A DNA stretch of 64,000 nucleotides. It comes from a virus. Each line of letters begins with the position of its first letter. The stretch's first letter is position 1. Under the pieces are notes generated by a model. The model saw only the letters and a program-made list of their open reading frames with translations. It was not told the DNA's origin and did no database searches. A program made the translations under genes and the position numbers. Of this stretch, positions 46,877-56,213 are shown piece by piece. The stretch is taken from positions 1 through 64,000 of the IMG/VR virus record IMGVR_UViG_3300008107_008672; one strand, written 5' to 3'.

Positions 46877-49201
46877 ATGGCTTACACATCCACACAAAGA
46901 TTCATAAAGCTCGGTAGCTATTTATTGATGGAGTATAATTACACTACTGCTCCTACACCAGAAATTTATTATGTAAATACCGGGGTACCTGCGGTTGGAT
47001 ATGAAAAAATAGTTAATGGTTATTTTAATGATGCAGTTCAGATACTTAATAAACCAGCATCCGAATCAATAACGGGTAACGTTAGAGATCTTAGCGTCGT
47101 TCAGACTGATAAGAATAGATTTGTAACATTAGATAATGATTATTTAGTACCTTATCTAGATACTGATCCTAATCTCACATCAGTCAATAATTTACCTGTA
47201 GTATTTCCTTCTAATATTGGAGTCTATTATGACTCTGTAAAATTTCATATAGTATCAGGATATAATTTCGATAATATAGATGGTATAATATTACAAGGGC
47301 AATTCCAGGAAAGGACTGGTAAAAAAGCCACAATATTCCAAAGAATTATAACTAGAGGCGATACAACATCCACAGTTCTTAATCCGAATCCTATTTATTT
47401 AGGTGGAGCACTTTATGATCACTATATTGAAATAAAGATTCCTGCCTATTCTAATATGGTTTATGAATTTGATATATTAGCTAACACCCCTGCTCAAGCC
47501 AGTACTTTAGCTGCTAAAATATCATCAGATGGTAATGGATTTCTTAGAGATGCTCCTATCAATTTTACACTTTATGAAATAAGTGATACTGCTCTTAAGA
47601 ATGGGTATGAAAATTATATAGCTCAAATAAGAAACCAGGTTTCTATATTTCCTAAGGATAATTTTTCATCATTGGCTGCAGTTATTCAGGAAAATTCATT
47701 TTACAATTACCTAGAATTTTATCCTACGTGGGAAGGTAATTTTTTAGAGGACTTTCTAAATGCAGAGGGTAAGGTTGGTAATGTTTACTATGTAATAAAC
47801 GAAATAGAAGTAAAAGAGCAAGTAGGATTAAACTATATTACAACTTATAATTTTTCAAATACACAAACACAGGATTTTAATGCACCTAATATATTTAGAC
47901 CTATATTAATAAATCCTTTAACAACTTCATTTGTTGTTAACTACACTATGAGATTAGTTAATAAAGGTAACCAAAATCAAATAATAAGAAGATCTTCTTT
48001 TAGCTCTTTAGATGTAAATAAATACGGAAGGGAGAACAATATAATATCTTTAACAACTGGGGCTTATTCTCAGAAGGTATATAATAAGGTGGTACAAGCT
48101 CCTAATGTAATTTCTGGAGGGGTAATGCCTAATCCTGCAGCTCCTATCGAGAAAAGAATACCTGTTTTTTATAAAGATAATAATATCTCTATAACAAAAG
48201 AAACTTTAGTGATTGATAAGAATGGTAATCTAATTTCTGAAACTTCAGTAGCTGATTCAACCCAGATATTTGGTCAAGGAAAGGCAAAGGTTGTTCTGGA
48301 CCCTTTCGATAATTTTTATAAATTCACAGTATATAATTATAGAGAAGGAACTTCACCAGAAATATTGGATTTAGGTACATCACTTACTTATTATATGGTT
48401 TTTTTAAATGCAGCGGGTCAAAGTGTGAAGGTTGAAAATATAAAAAACAAAACAACCGTTTCTAATCCAACATCTGGTCAAATAGCATTTAAAGTAGTGG
48501 AAAGTAATTCTAAAAAAGTATTAGGATTTACTTCTAGGGATTTTTATATAGTTTCAAAAACTCCTGATGGAGTGGAGACTAAAATGTATTCAGGATCTTG
48601 GGAAACTCAATCTGAATTTACAACAAGGACTTCTGTTGTATCAAGTACTTCTGTTACATCTACTTCAGAAGTAACAGGATCTCAGGTGAGAACTACAGAA
48701 GTTGCTTCTACCGGATCTACAGGAACAAATAGTAATACTATCAAGGGAGACCAAATAATTTCTAAGGTTCCTCTTACTAAGGTAATTAAGAAAATAAAAC
48801 CTTATTCTTTAGGGAGTAGTTCTATATTAAGCTTTAAACCAGCATCACTAATTAATGCTACTGGTGGAATAGCAAGTAATAAATCTAACATAAAATCTGT
48901 TCCCCTACAAAGTAGCAATCAGGTAAATAATATAAATATAGACTCATTAGCTGATTCTATATCAGGAAGAGAAGCACAGGGACTTGATGTACAGAAAGTA
49001 GTTAATTATTACTTTACACCTGGTGCACCTGGAGCTAACTTGTTTAAAGGTATTAATGCTTCTCAATTCTTAATTGCTGCTTTACAAATACATCCTAAAT
49101 TAGAAAATGGAGCTTTTGATAAAAAATATATAAGCTATTGTAATGCTCTAGGATTCCCTGTAACTGATAACCCAGGTGAAGTTAAAGGAAATAAAAAATA
49201 A
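46877..49201 (+). CDS. Virion structural protein (774 residues), unrecognised
   Basis: The N-terminal 250 residues are beta-rich with aromatic-rich strands (FIKLGSYLLMEYNYTT). The middle includes YSNMVYEFDILANTP-like strands. Residues about 590-640 are a Ser/Thr/Val repeat-like linker (RTSVVSSTSVTSTSEVTGS), and the C terminus is a small helical domain. There are no catalytic motifs. The position between the fibre/lysis-like genes and the small tube-like gene suggests another tail or baseplate component. Confidence 0.5.
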   Translation: MAYTSTQRFIKLGSYLLMEYNYTTAPTPEIYYVNTGVPAVGYEKIVNGYFNDAVQILNKPASESITGNVRDLSVVQTDKNRFVTLDNDYLVPYLDTDPNLTSVNNLPVVFPSNIGVYYDSVKFHIVSGYNFDNIDGIILQGQFQERTGKKATIFQRIITRGDTTSTVLNPNPIYLGGALYDHYIEIKIPAYSNMVYEFDILANTPAQASTLAAKISSDGNGFLRDAPINFTLYEISDTALKNGYENYIAQIRNQVSIFPKDNFSSLAAVIQENSFYNYLEFYPTWEGNFLEDFLNAEGKVGNVYYVINEIEVKEQVGLNYITTYNFSNTQTQDFNAPNIFRPILINPLTTSFVVNYTMRLVNKGNQNQIIRRSSFSSLDVNKYGRENNIISLTTGAYSQKVYNKVVQAPNVISGGVMPNPAAPIEKRIPVFYKDNNISITKETLVIDKNGNLISETSVADSTQIFGQGKAKVVLDPFDNFYKFTVYNYREGTSPEILDLGTSLTYYMVFLNAAGQSVKVENIKNKTTVSNPTSGQIAFKVVESNSKKVLGFTSRDFYIVSKTPDGVETKMYSGSWETQSEFTTRTSVVSSTSVTSTSEVTGSQVRTTEVASTGSTGTNSNTIKGDQIISKVPLTKVIKKIKPYSLGSSSILSFKPASLINATGGIASNKSNIKSVPLQSSNQVNNINIDSLADSISGREAQGLDVQKVVNYYFTPGAPGANLFKGINASQFLIAALQIHPKLENGAFDKKYISYCNALGFPVTDNPGEVKGNKK

Positions 49202-49209
49202 TACATTAG

Positions 49210-49761
49210 ATGATATTAAACGCAAGGCAAAACGGGTTTATATTTACGTTTCCTAAGGGTTTTATTTTACCCGAAGTGGTTGAAAAATACGAAAAGTATA
49301 TAAACAGGATGCCCATTCCTTATGATACTGTTGATACATTCATAAATTCAACTATACAGCAGGTAAATTTTCCAACTTTAAGAACTATAGATACTGTAGA
49401 GCAGATAAGACCTGGAGGATTTAAACAAAGCTATAAAAGTGCTACAACCCTACAAAATTTAATACAAAGGGATTTCACTGTTACTTTTAAACTTGGTGAA
49501 GGATTTATAAACTATTGGGTACTTTATGAAAATATAATAAAGTTCCTTGACTTCCAAAACCCTGAGGTATATCTTCCAGATTTTAGATTATTACTTTTAG
49601 ATAATGATGGTGTTGTTATGGCTAGTGTTCTTTTACAACAGCCGATATATACTTCACTGTCGGAAATACAGCTAAATTATTCTAGCACAACACCACAGTT
49701 TACTACCTTTAGTATAGGTTTTAAATGTAATTATGTCAATGTTAAACTCGAAATTGGATAG
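49210..49761 (+). CDS. Small virion protein, tail-tube-like fold candidate
   Basis: The 183-residue protein is beta-rich and has the size of T4 gp19 tube subunits. The pattern of strands IQQVNFPTLRTIDTVEQI, RDFTVTFKLGEGFINYWVLY (reminiscent of tube-type Wxxx-Y helices) and TPQFTTFSIGFKCNYVNVKL resembles the tube/gp54-like family, but I cannot confirm it from sequence alone. The C terminus overlaps the RuvC-like gene by 29 bases, linking the structural block to the recombination block. Confidence 0.4.
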   Translation: MILNARQNGFIFTFPKGFILPEVVEKYEKYINRMPIPYDTVDTFINSTIQQVNFPTLRTIDTVEQIRPGGFKQSYKSATTLQNLIQRDFTVTFKLGEGFINYWVLYENIIKFLDFQNPEVYLPDFRLLLLDNDGVVMASVLLQQPIYTSLSEIQLNYSSTTPQFTTFSIGFKCNYVNVKLEIG

Positions 49762-50434
49762 GATAATTGGTATAGACTTCTCTTTAAATTCACCAGGATT
49801 TTGTATATTAGAAAAAGATAAATGTAGATGGATTAGCCTACATAGAACAAAAAATATCATAGATAAAATGTTTAAAAAGGATGGATCTCCTTTTAAGATA
49901 TTAAATGATAATTCTAATGTCGATATAAACATCATTGAGAAAAAAGAATTTAAAGGGGAGTATCATATCATAGAAAGAGACAAGATAGTTAATGCTGTTT
50001 ATTTTTCTGAGGTGGTACTAGATCTTTTGAAACCGTACATAAATGAAAATACTATAGTTGGTATGGAAGGATTATCTTTTGGATCATCTGGAAATTCTCT
50101 TATTGATATTTCTATGACTACTGCTTTAGTAAGATCATCTATAGTTAAAATAATAGATCCTAATAATTTCTTTGTGCTATCTCCAACTACTATTAAGAAA
50201 TATGCTTTAAAGGGAAATTCTAAGAAGGACGAACTATATAATACATTGATAGAGAAAAGAATAGAAGATAATAGGCTTAAACCATTTTTGGAGGTATTAA
50301 AAGAATATAAGGATTCGTGGATAAAGGGGACAAACAAAGTTGAAGGACCTTGTTCTGATTTAGTAGATGCAACATGGATATCATTATTTGTTGAGGAGAA
50401 TTTAGAGAAACTTTTATCTGGAAAGAAGGTATAA
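49733..50434 (+). CDS. RuvC-like nuclease (Holliday-junction resolvase family)
   Basis: The 233-residue protein has the RNase H/RuvC fold signature. The first strand is RIIGIDFSLNSPGFCI with the catalytic aspartate at about residue 15. VGMEGLSFGSSGNS carries the second acidic residue at about residue 110. A C-terminal CSDLVDATWISLF provides further aspartates. The middle segment IKKYALKGNSKKDEL is typical of RuvC-type phage resolvases. T4 uses endonuclease VII instead, so this is a non-homologous replacement. The gene overlaps the tube-like gene and precedes gp32 by 40 bases. Confidence 0.75.
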   Translation: MSMLNSKLDRIIGIDFSLNSPGFCILEKDKCRWISLHRTKNIIDKMFKKDGSPFKILNDNSNVDINIIEKKEFKGEYHIIERDKIVNAVYFSEVVLDLLKPYINENTIVGMEGLSFGSSGNSLIDISMTTALVRSSIVKIIDPNNFFVLSPTTIKKYALKGNSKKDELYNTLIEKRIEDNRLKPFLEVLKEYKDSWIKGTNKVEGPCSDLVDATWISLFVEENLEKLLSGKKV

Positions 50435-50435
50435 G

Positions 50436-50444
50436 TATTAAATA
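50436..50444 (+). promoter_or_regulatory. Candidate promoter-like element upstream of gp32
   Basis: TATTAAATA within AAGTATTAAATA overlaps the RuvC-like stop and lies 30 bases before the gp32 ATG at 50475. It is the same spacing to the start as the copy at 30848. This is recurrence-based inference. Confidence 0.35.
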
Positions 50445-50474
50445 ATAAGTAATAATTTAAATAATTTAAGAATC

Positions 50475-51435
50475 ATGGAAGAAAATTTTGACATTTTTAA
50501 TCTGGACAATGAAGCATTTGTTAAACAAGAAGTAAAAAAAAGACGAGGATGAGTTTATCTATAAACCTTATCCTGAATTAGGAAAAGATGGTGTTTATAA
50601 ATCTTTAGTTAGATTCCTACCAAACATCACCAATCCAAAAAAATCAAAAGTTCACCAATATTATGTTTGGTTGAAAGATCCAGTAGACGGAGCAAATCAC
50701 AAAGCAATTTGTCCATCAACTGTAGGAAAAAAATCAATCCTTAAGGATCTATACTGGAAACTTAAAAATTCTCCTTCTGCTAAAGATCAGGAAATTTCTA
50801 AAGCATTCTCAAGAAAAGAAGATTTTTATTCTTTAATTCAAGTTGTTAAAGATGCAAATCGTCCAGACTTGGAAGGAAAAATTATGATCTTTAAATTCGG
50901 AAGAAAAGTTAATGATCTTATCGAACAACAGATCAAACCAGAATTCGGAAATCCTTCAAATCCTTATGACTTATTCGAAGGTAAAAACTTCGGTATTCAA
51001 GTAAGAAAAGTTGGGGAATGGAACAACTACGACCTTTGTCAATTTGTCGGAGATAAAATGGCAATAATTGTAGATGGATCAGCAGTAGAGAAAACTGAAG
51101 AAGGTAGAGAAATCGTAACTAAATATTTAAAAACTGGTCCATTAGATCTAGATAAATACGACTATAATGATTGGTCAGATGCTGAATCTGAAAAGATCAT
51201 GAGAATTATTAGAAACACTATTCCTGACGGAAGAATGGTTTCCGAGATTATCGGATCTAGTGCAGATTCTAAAACTTCATCTGCTTCTACATCAGTGGAC
51301 GATTTTTACGAACAGGCTAATTCGAGAACAGCTACAGCTAGTGAAGATTCCGAAGATGAAGCACCAGCAAAACCGGCTAAAACACCAACTAAAAAATCTG
51401 CACCGTCTCTTGACGATCTTTATAACGATCTATAA
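50475..51435 (+). CDS. 32: Single-stranded DNA-binding protein gp32-like (frame-interrupted in this sequence)
   Basis: The ATG at 50475 starts MEENFDIFNLDNEAFVKQEV, then a run of eight A (50534-50541) breaks the frame. Seven A would continue in frame into KDEDEFIYKPYPELGKDG and the remainder to 51435. The rest has gp32 features: LVRFLPNITNPKKSKVHQYY (N-terminal OB core), DANRPDLEGKIMIFKFGRK and an acidic, low-complexity tail ending in SLDDLYNDL, the interaction tail type of gp32. Isoleucine codons are almost all ATT/ATC, unlike neighbours that favour ATA, consistent with high expression. The frame break may be an assembly error in the homopolymer, or slippage-dependent expression. Confidence 0.8.
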
Positions 51436-51455
51436 TAAAATAATAATGGATTGTT

Positions 51456-52529
51456 ATGGAATCGAAGACTATAAGTGGGCTATCAGTAGATAGAGTAAAG
51501 GGAATAGTATCTTCCGCTCTACTTAAGTTTTTTGGAAATGATTCACAGAGATTAAAAGTTTACCAAGGGGGCAACAGACTAAACTTCTGTTGCCCTTACT
51601 GTGGTGATTCCAAGGATGCTAAGAAGAAAAGAGGCAATTTATACCTAGATACCCTAACATATAAATGTTATAATGGAGGCTGTGGGGTTTTTAAAAATCT
51701 AAATCAATTTACTAGAGATTTTGAAATACAGTCTATGCTTTCTTCTGATGAAATATCAGAGATAGCGCAGATATCTAGAGATTCCACTATAAGAAAAAAG
51801 ATAAGAAACTCTTTAGATTATTTCTTTGCTGAAAACTATAAGGATATACTTATAGACAGGGAAGAATTCAAAGAGAGACTAAATCTAATTGAGGTTAAAG
51901 GTACTTATGGTGAGAAGTGGATTTTAGAAAGAAATCATATACCGGATTCTAAATTTCTTTGGGATCCTGCAAGAAGGAATCTATATCTCTTAAATCTTTC
52001 CGGAGATGAATCTAAAATTCTAGGGATTCAAATAAGGCCGGTGGTTAAGAAAAATGGCGGGAGTAAATATTACACCTACAAGCTAAGTGGAATTTATAAA
52101 AATCTATTTAAAGTTACTGACCCGGATACAATCTTAAAAGCAGAAGAGGTAGATCCTATATCTAGTGTATTTGGATTTTCCACTGTGGATTTAGATTCTA
52201 CAATAACAACTTTTGAAGGACCTATGGATGCTTGGCTTTGTCCGAACTCAATAGCACTTTGTTCTATAAATAATCCATTTCCTTTTGACGTAATGAATAA
52301 AAGATGGATGTTAGATGGAGATGATATCGGAAGGCAAAAAGCTAGAGAATTTCTAGAAAAAGGTGAGCAAGTTTTTCTTTGGGGAAGATTCATAAAAGAA
52401 TGTGAATTACCAGAGAGAGATAAATGGGATTTAAACGATGTTGTTAATTACGTAAGATCCACAGGTAAAAAGATAAAGAGGCTGGATAACTTCTTTTCTG
52501 CAGACAAATGGGATATTATAGATATATGA
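51456..52529 (+). CDS. 61: DNA primase, T4 gp61-like
   Basis: The 357-residue protein has an N-terminal zinc finger (FCCPYCGDSK at about 44-53 with Cys46 and Cys49, and KCYNGGCG with Cys71 and Cys76). It has TOPRIM-like acidic motifs around TTFEGPMDAWL (about residue 250) and LDGDDIGRQKAREFL (about residue 287). These are the elements of phage primases that synthesise RNA primers on the lagging strand at the gp41 helicase. It starts 20 bases after gp32 and its stop overlaps the next ATG (ATGA). The start ATG at 51456 was preferred because it precedes the zinc finger by a normal 45 residues. Confidence 0.87.
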   Translation: MESKTISGLSVDRVKGIVSSALLKFFGNDSQRLKVYQGGNRLNFCCPYCGDSKDAKKKRGNLYLDTLTYKCYNGGCGVFKNLNQFTRDFEIQSMLSSDEISEIAQISRDSTIRKKIRNSLDYFFAENYKDILIDREEFKERLNLIEVKGTYGEKWILERNHIPDSKFLWDPARRNLYLLNLSGDESKILGIQIRPVVKKNGGSKYYTYKLSGIYKNLFKVTDPDTILKAEEVDPISSVFGFSTVDLDSTITTFEGPMDAWLCPNSIALCSINNPFPFDVMNKRWMLDGDDIGRQKAREFLEKGEQVFLWGRFIKECELPERDKWDLNDVVNYVRSTGKKIKRLDNFFSADKWDIIDI

Positions 52530-52708
52530 AAAAGAAGAACGATAACAAGATAAAATTTCCTATTGACATCAAGGGGGATATAGAACTACCAGAATTTGAT
52601 GTTTCTGAAAACTTTTCTATTCCTGTTGTAAAAAGTAAGATAAGTTCAGAAGTAGAAGAGGTACCAAAAAATAAAAAGAATAAATGTCAGAGCAACAGCC
52701 TAATGTAG
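52526..52708 (+). CDS. Small basic/acidic linker protein, hypothetical
   Basis: The 60-residue protein is read from the ATG at 52526, which overlaps the primase stop by ATGA; the frame is also open upstream, but that lies entirely within the primase. It starts MKKKNDNKIKFPIDIKGD and ends with a lysine-rich tail. The middle is acidic (IELPEFDVSENFS). It overlaps the UvsY-like gene by 25 bases. No domain is recognised. Confidence 0.5.
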   Translation: MKKKNDNKIKFPIDIKGDIELPEFDVSENFSIPVVKSKISSEVEEVPKNKKNKCQSNSLM

Positions 52709-53151
52709 AAAAAAAAGATTTCGCCAGAGATTTTCAAACTGAAAGAGAAGGATGGACTGAAAAAATCCGTGTGCTTTCAGTTAGGATGAAAAATATACAA
52801 GAGTTGGCAGAGGTTCAAGTTGAGTTATATTCTAGTAGACAGGTTTTATTAGAAATGTATTCTAAGCTAGGACAAGTTATGGTAAAGCTTAACTCTAAGT
52901 ATAGAAGAGACAAGGCTGAAAGACTTAGATATTATTCTGAGTCTGTCCAGGTTAAATACGGGGCAAACGAAAAAACCCCTTTAATAGAGGGAGACCTTTC
53001 TGAGCTTAAAGAAAGAATGGATCTTGTTGATGGACAGATCTCTTTCTTTAATGAAACAATGAAAACGGTGGATCACATGTTATATGGTGTGAAGTCAAGG
53101 ATAGCACTAGAAGAATATCTAAGATCTGGAGCTGTTAGAAATAATTATTGA
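52684..53151 (+). CDS. uvsY: UvsY-like recombination mediator candidate
   Basis: The 155-residue protein is almost wholly helical, with a central region LYSSRQVLLEMYSKLGQVM and KYRRDKAERLRYYSE. A C-terminal helix ends in NETMKTVDHMLYGVKSRIAL, matching in character the end of T4 UvsY, where a helix with a DAIKSR motif completes the protein. T4 UvsY (137 residues) loads UvsX onto gp32-coated ssDNA and is encoded next to uvsW. Here the gene directly precedes the UvsW helicase gene, the same neighbour, and this order is the strongest support. Similarity is too weak to be certain without alignment. Confidence 0.6.
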   Translation: MSEQQPNVEKKDFARDFQTEREGWTEKIRVLSVRMKNIQELAEVQVELYSSRQVLLEMYSKLGQVMVKLNSKYRRDKAERLRYYSESVQVKYGANEKTPLIEGDLSELKERMDLVDGQISFFNETMKTVDHMLYGVKSRIALEEYLRSGAVRNNY

Positions 53152-53153
53152 TA

Positions 53154-54695
53154 ATGTTAACATTTATAGTAAGTGATGATAATAATTGGTTAAGTTTAGT
53201 AGATTATTCTGAGGATTTTGAGAGAAAGCAAATTGAAATATCTCTAACTAAGAAAATACATAACCATTTTTTCCACCCATTAGTAAAGAAAAAACATTGG
53301 GATGGATCTATATGTTTTGTAGATAAGAAATTACCTATATGGAGAATTCCAATAGGTCTTTGGTCTGAAGTTTATCAGATATGTGAGAAATATAAGATAG
53401 AGGTAAAAATAGATGGATTAAATAAAATAATAGATTCCGAGTTTACACTTGAATCTTTTACTGAATGGTGTAATAATTTCTTTAAAGGTGGTGTTGGAGG
53501 AGATCCTGAAAAAATGCCAAGAGATTATCAAATAGAAACTGCTTGGAAGATAATAAAATTTAAACTTTCTGTATCTGAAGTAGCTACCAGTTCAGGTAAA
53601 ACACTTATTGCTTTTATAGTTATGGCTTATCTAAAGGAGGTGATGAAAGTTAAGAAATTCTTAATGATAGTCCCTAATACTAATTTAGTTATTCAAGGTT
53701 CTGAAGATTTTGAAGAATATGGATTAGAAAAATTAGATGACTGTGTGATTCAGCAGATACATGGTGCTAATAAGAAAAAGATATCAGGTGGATTAATGAT
53801 AGGAACTTATCAATCACTTGTAAAGATGGAACAGGATTTTTTTGATGATGTTGAAGCAGTTTTTGTTGACGAGTGTCACCAGGCTCAAAGTGCATCAATA
53901 AAGAAAGTTGTTGCTTTATGTAGAGATTCAAAATGGAGATTTGGTTTGTCTGGGACATTAGCAAATAAGAACACCGCAGAGTATCTAACAATACAGCAAT
54001 TTCTTGGACCCCTTATAATGGAGATCTCTCCTAAATTTTTATTTGATAACAAATATGCTACTCCTGTTTCTATTAAGATAGTAAAAATGGATTGGATGGA
54101 TCCGGAGGTAAAAGAAAAATTATCTTCTCTTAAAGAAAACAAGACTGAGATGGAGGGTAACGAGATATTTAACTTGGAAAGAAAATTAGTAGTGGGATCT
54201 GATAAAAGACTTAACTATATAATAGATTTCGTTCTTAAAACATCTAAGAATTCACTTATACTCTTTCAATCTGTTGGTGATGGATACGGCAAGAGAATAT
54301 ATGACGGAATAAGAGAAAGAAGTAACGATAGGGAAGTTTATTATATAGACGGAGATACAGATCCTGACAAAAGGGATATCTTTACAAAAAGAATGGAGGA
54401 GGGAATAAATAAAGTAATGGTTGCTTCTTTCGGAACTATGTCAACCGGCATTTCTGTTAAAAATATCCATAATATATTTCTTACGGAGTCTTATAAATCT
54501 GAGGTTCTTATCAAACAAAGTCTAGGAAGGGGTATGAGATTGTTTGAGGGTAAAGAGAAAGTTAATATAATAGATTTCGTTGACGATTTTTCTTGGGGAG
54601 GTAAAGAAAACTATTTAATGAAGCATTCTAAAGAAAGAATAGAGATCTATAAAAAAGAGCATTTCGATTATAAGATATACAATGTCAAAATTTAG
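53154..54695 (+). CDS. uvsW: UvsW-like superfamily 2 DNA/RNA helicase
   Basis: The 513-residue protein shows SF2 helicase motifs in order: Q-motif-like MPRDYQIETAWKII, motif I VATSSGKTLIAF at about residue 142, motif II DECHQA (DExH) at about residue 239, motif III GLSGTLAN, and motif VI QSLGRGMRLFEG at about residue 453. UvsW remodels D-loops and Holliday junctions and controls origin R-loops in T4. I chose the ATG at 53154 over the upstream TTG at 53148, which overlaps the previous stop codon. It follows the UvsY-like gene directly. Confidence 0.9.
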   Translation: MLTFIVSDDNNWLSLVDYSEDFERKQIEISLTKKIHNHFFHPLVKKKHWDGSICFVDKKLPIWRIPIGLWSEVYQICEKYKIEVKIDGLNKIIDSEFTLESFTEWCNNFFKGGVGGDPEKMPRDYQIETAWKIIKFKLSVSEVATSSGKTLIAFIVMAYLKEVMKVKKFLMIVPNTNLVIQGSEDFEEYGLEKLDDCVIQQIHGANKKKISGGLMIGTYQSLVKMEQDFFDDVEAVFVDECHQAQSASIKKVVALCRDSKWRFGLSGTLANKNTAEYLTIQQFLGPLIMEISPKFLFDNKYATPVSIKIVKMDWMDPEVKEKLSSLKENKTEMEGNEIFNLERKLVVGSDKRLNYIIDFVLKTSKNSLILFQSVGDGYGKRIYDGIRERSNDREVYYIDGDTDPDKRDIFTKRMEEGINKVMVASFGTMSTGISVKNIHNIFLTESYKSEVLIKQSLGRGMRLFEGKEKVNIIDFVDDFSWGGKENYLMKHSKERIEIYKKEHFDYKIYNVKI

Positions 54696-54731
54696 AAAAA
54701 AGGATATATAGAATAGAAATAAATAATCTTG

Positions 54732-55337
54732 ATGAATAGGATTAAAAACTTTAAGGAATTTTCATCCATTAACGAAGCGGAAGATGAGAGTCTTTTTTTC
54801 AGAAGACATTTAGGAAACAATGCTTCCAGTTATGATGATAGAGCTAAAAACCATTATGAATTGGGGGATAATCCAACTGTATTGGCTAAGACTAGAAACT
54901 TTTTCCAAAAAATGGAAGATAGAATAAACAGAGCAGCAGAGATAGGTAAGGCAAAGGTAAGACAAAACAGAGCTACTAGAACTCACGGAGGACCTGATAC
55001 TGGTGTAGAGATCCTTTTTGGAGCTCTTTCTGTTGTACCTAACGTTTTAAAAAGAGTATTTGCTCCAACTAAATATGAGTTTAGTAAAAAAGCGCCATCG
55101 GAAGAAACTGTTGATATTGAATTTATGAGACACACAAATGAGGATTTTGCTAATAATGAGCTTCCTAATATAAAAACTGAAGATCAATTAGCAGATCATG
55201 TTGGAGATCTTTATAATAGAGGTGAGGTAAGAATGGGAGAAGTCCCTGTGTTAGATGATATTGTTAGAAATAGAGTTAACATATATTATCAAAACCAAGC
55301 AAATCCTAATAATCCTATATTACAACCAAATAATTAA
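54732..55337 (+). CDS. Small protein with capsid-targeting-like N terminus
   Basis: The ATG at 54732 gives MNRIKNFKEFSSINEAED. The (K/R)-x-x-F-x-x-F ... I-x-E-A pattern resembles T4 internal-protein capsid-targeting sequences (for example T4 IPIII, whose leader ends in an I/L-x-E site cut by the prohead protease gp21). The rest is 170 residues: basic helix (EDRINRAAEIGKAKVRQNRA), a hydrophobic stretch (VEILFGALSVVPNVLKRVF), and an acidic end. The capsid-internal role is inference. There are 36 bases of AT-rich leader after uvsW. Confidence 0.55.
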   Translation: MNRIKNFKEFSSINEAEDESLFFRRHLGNNASSYDDRAKNHYELGDNPTVLAKTRNFFQKMEDRINRAAEIGKAKVRQNRATRTHGGPDTGVEILFGALSVVPNVLKRVFAPTKYEFSKKAPSEETVDIEFMRHTNEDFANNELPNIKTEDQLADHVGDLYNRGEVRMGEVPVLDDIVRNRVNIYYQNQANPNNPILQPNN

Positions 55338-55344
55338 TAAAAAA

Positions 55345-56208
55345 ATGAAAAAATTCTCTTTAATAGTAGAAAAAAAGAAACAAGAGTTAAAAGAAAACCA
55401 AACGGTAAATGAGAGAAATCTTTATTTAGATTTTTCTAAAAAATACCATAAGAAAAATGGTGTATCTGGACCTTTTGATAAAAAATTCCAAGGTGATAAG
55501 AAAGCTCAGCAAAAATACATGGACGGACTTTCTAAAGCTTGGGAAGATCACAAGAAAAAAAATGGTATAAAGCCAAAGTCTAGCAGCTCTAAATTTGATT
55601 TCGCTAAGAAAAAAATGAACGAATCAAAGGCGGTAGAAATGGCTAAAAACATGATTGGTGATGGTGGAGATCCTAATTATCATTTCGTTACTATGTGTGA
55701 TGACTATTACTTTGAAAAAGGAGAGGATATGGTAAGATATAGTAAGGATATGGAATCTTCCCCTCTAAAAATTAAAACAACACCAGATTTCGGAGCTTAT
55801 ACTTTCGGACCATTTGCAAATATTGAGGAATCAAAAATGTTTGCTGCAAGTATAGAATTGGACGAGATAAACGGACCAAGAATGATAACTATCGAGGACA
55901 GAAAAAATGGTGAAGTTTATTCTAAATTCTTAACTTGTAAAATGCAACCAGTATGGAATGAGATCGAAGAGGAAGAAGAACATCACTCAGAGGAGGAAGA
56001 TGAAGAGGATGAAGATCCTAATTCTGAATACACATACGGAGAAGAGACTGAGGATGATTATGATAACTCAGAACATGACGAGGATGATGACGAAGAGGAT
56101 GACGAAGAAGGAGGAGAGTATTATGCTAATTTCGGCCCTGAAGATCAAGAGGGTGCAGGTATAAATACAGAAGAAGACGAAGAAGACGAAGAAGACGACG
56201 AGGAATAA
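55345..56208 (+). CDS. Highly acidic protein with capsid-targeting-like N terminus
   Basis: The ATG at 55345 gives a 287-residue protein. It begins MKKFSLIVEKKKQELK, again with an F...I-x-E pattern, followed by a charged globular region (DFSKKYHKKNGVSGPFDKKF). After about residue 205 it is extremely acidic: nearly all Asp/Glu with Tyr/Gly/His interruptions to the end, about 80 residues. Acidic, partly disordered proteins are typical of phage internal, core or DNA-mimicking proteins; nothing allows choosing among these. In the DNA the tail is GA-rich (55970-56205) and could cause assembly or slippage problems. Confidence 0.55.
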   Translation: MKKFSLIVEKKKQELKENQTVNERNLYLDFSKKYHKKNGVSGPFDKKFQGDKKAQQKYMDGLSKAWEDHKKKNGIKPKSSSSKFDFAKKKMNESKAVEMAKNMIGDGGDPNYHFVTMCDDYYFEKGEDMVRYSKDMESSPLKIKTTPDFGAYTFGPFANIEESKMFAASIELDEINGPRMITIEDRKNGEVYSKFLTCKMQPVWNEIEEEEEHHSEEEDEEDEDPNSEYTYGEETEDDYDNSEHDEDDDEEDDEEGGEYYANFGPEDQEGAGINTEEDEEDEEDDEE

Positions 56209-56213
56209 TAAAC

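Noticed and set aside
55958-56164. Second plus-strand frame rich in Met/Lys/Arg in the acidic gene
   Set aside because: It is the out-of-frame reading of the GA-rich acidic tail; composition is dictated by the GAA/GAT repeats.
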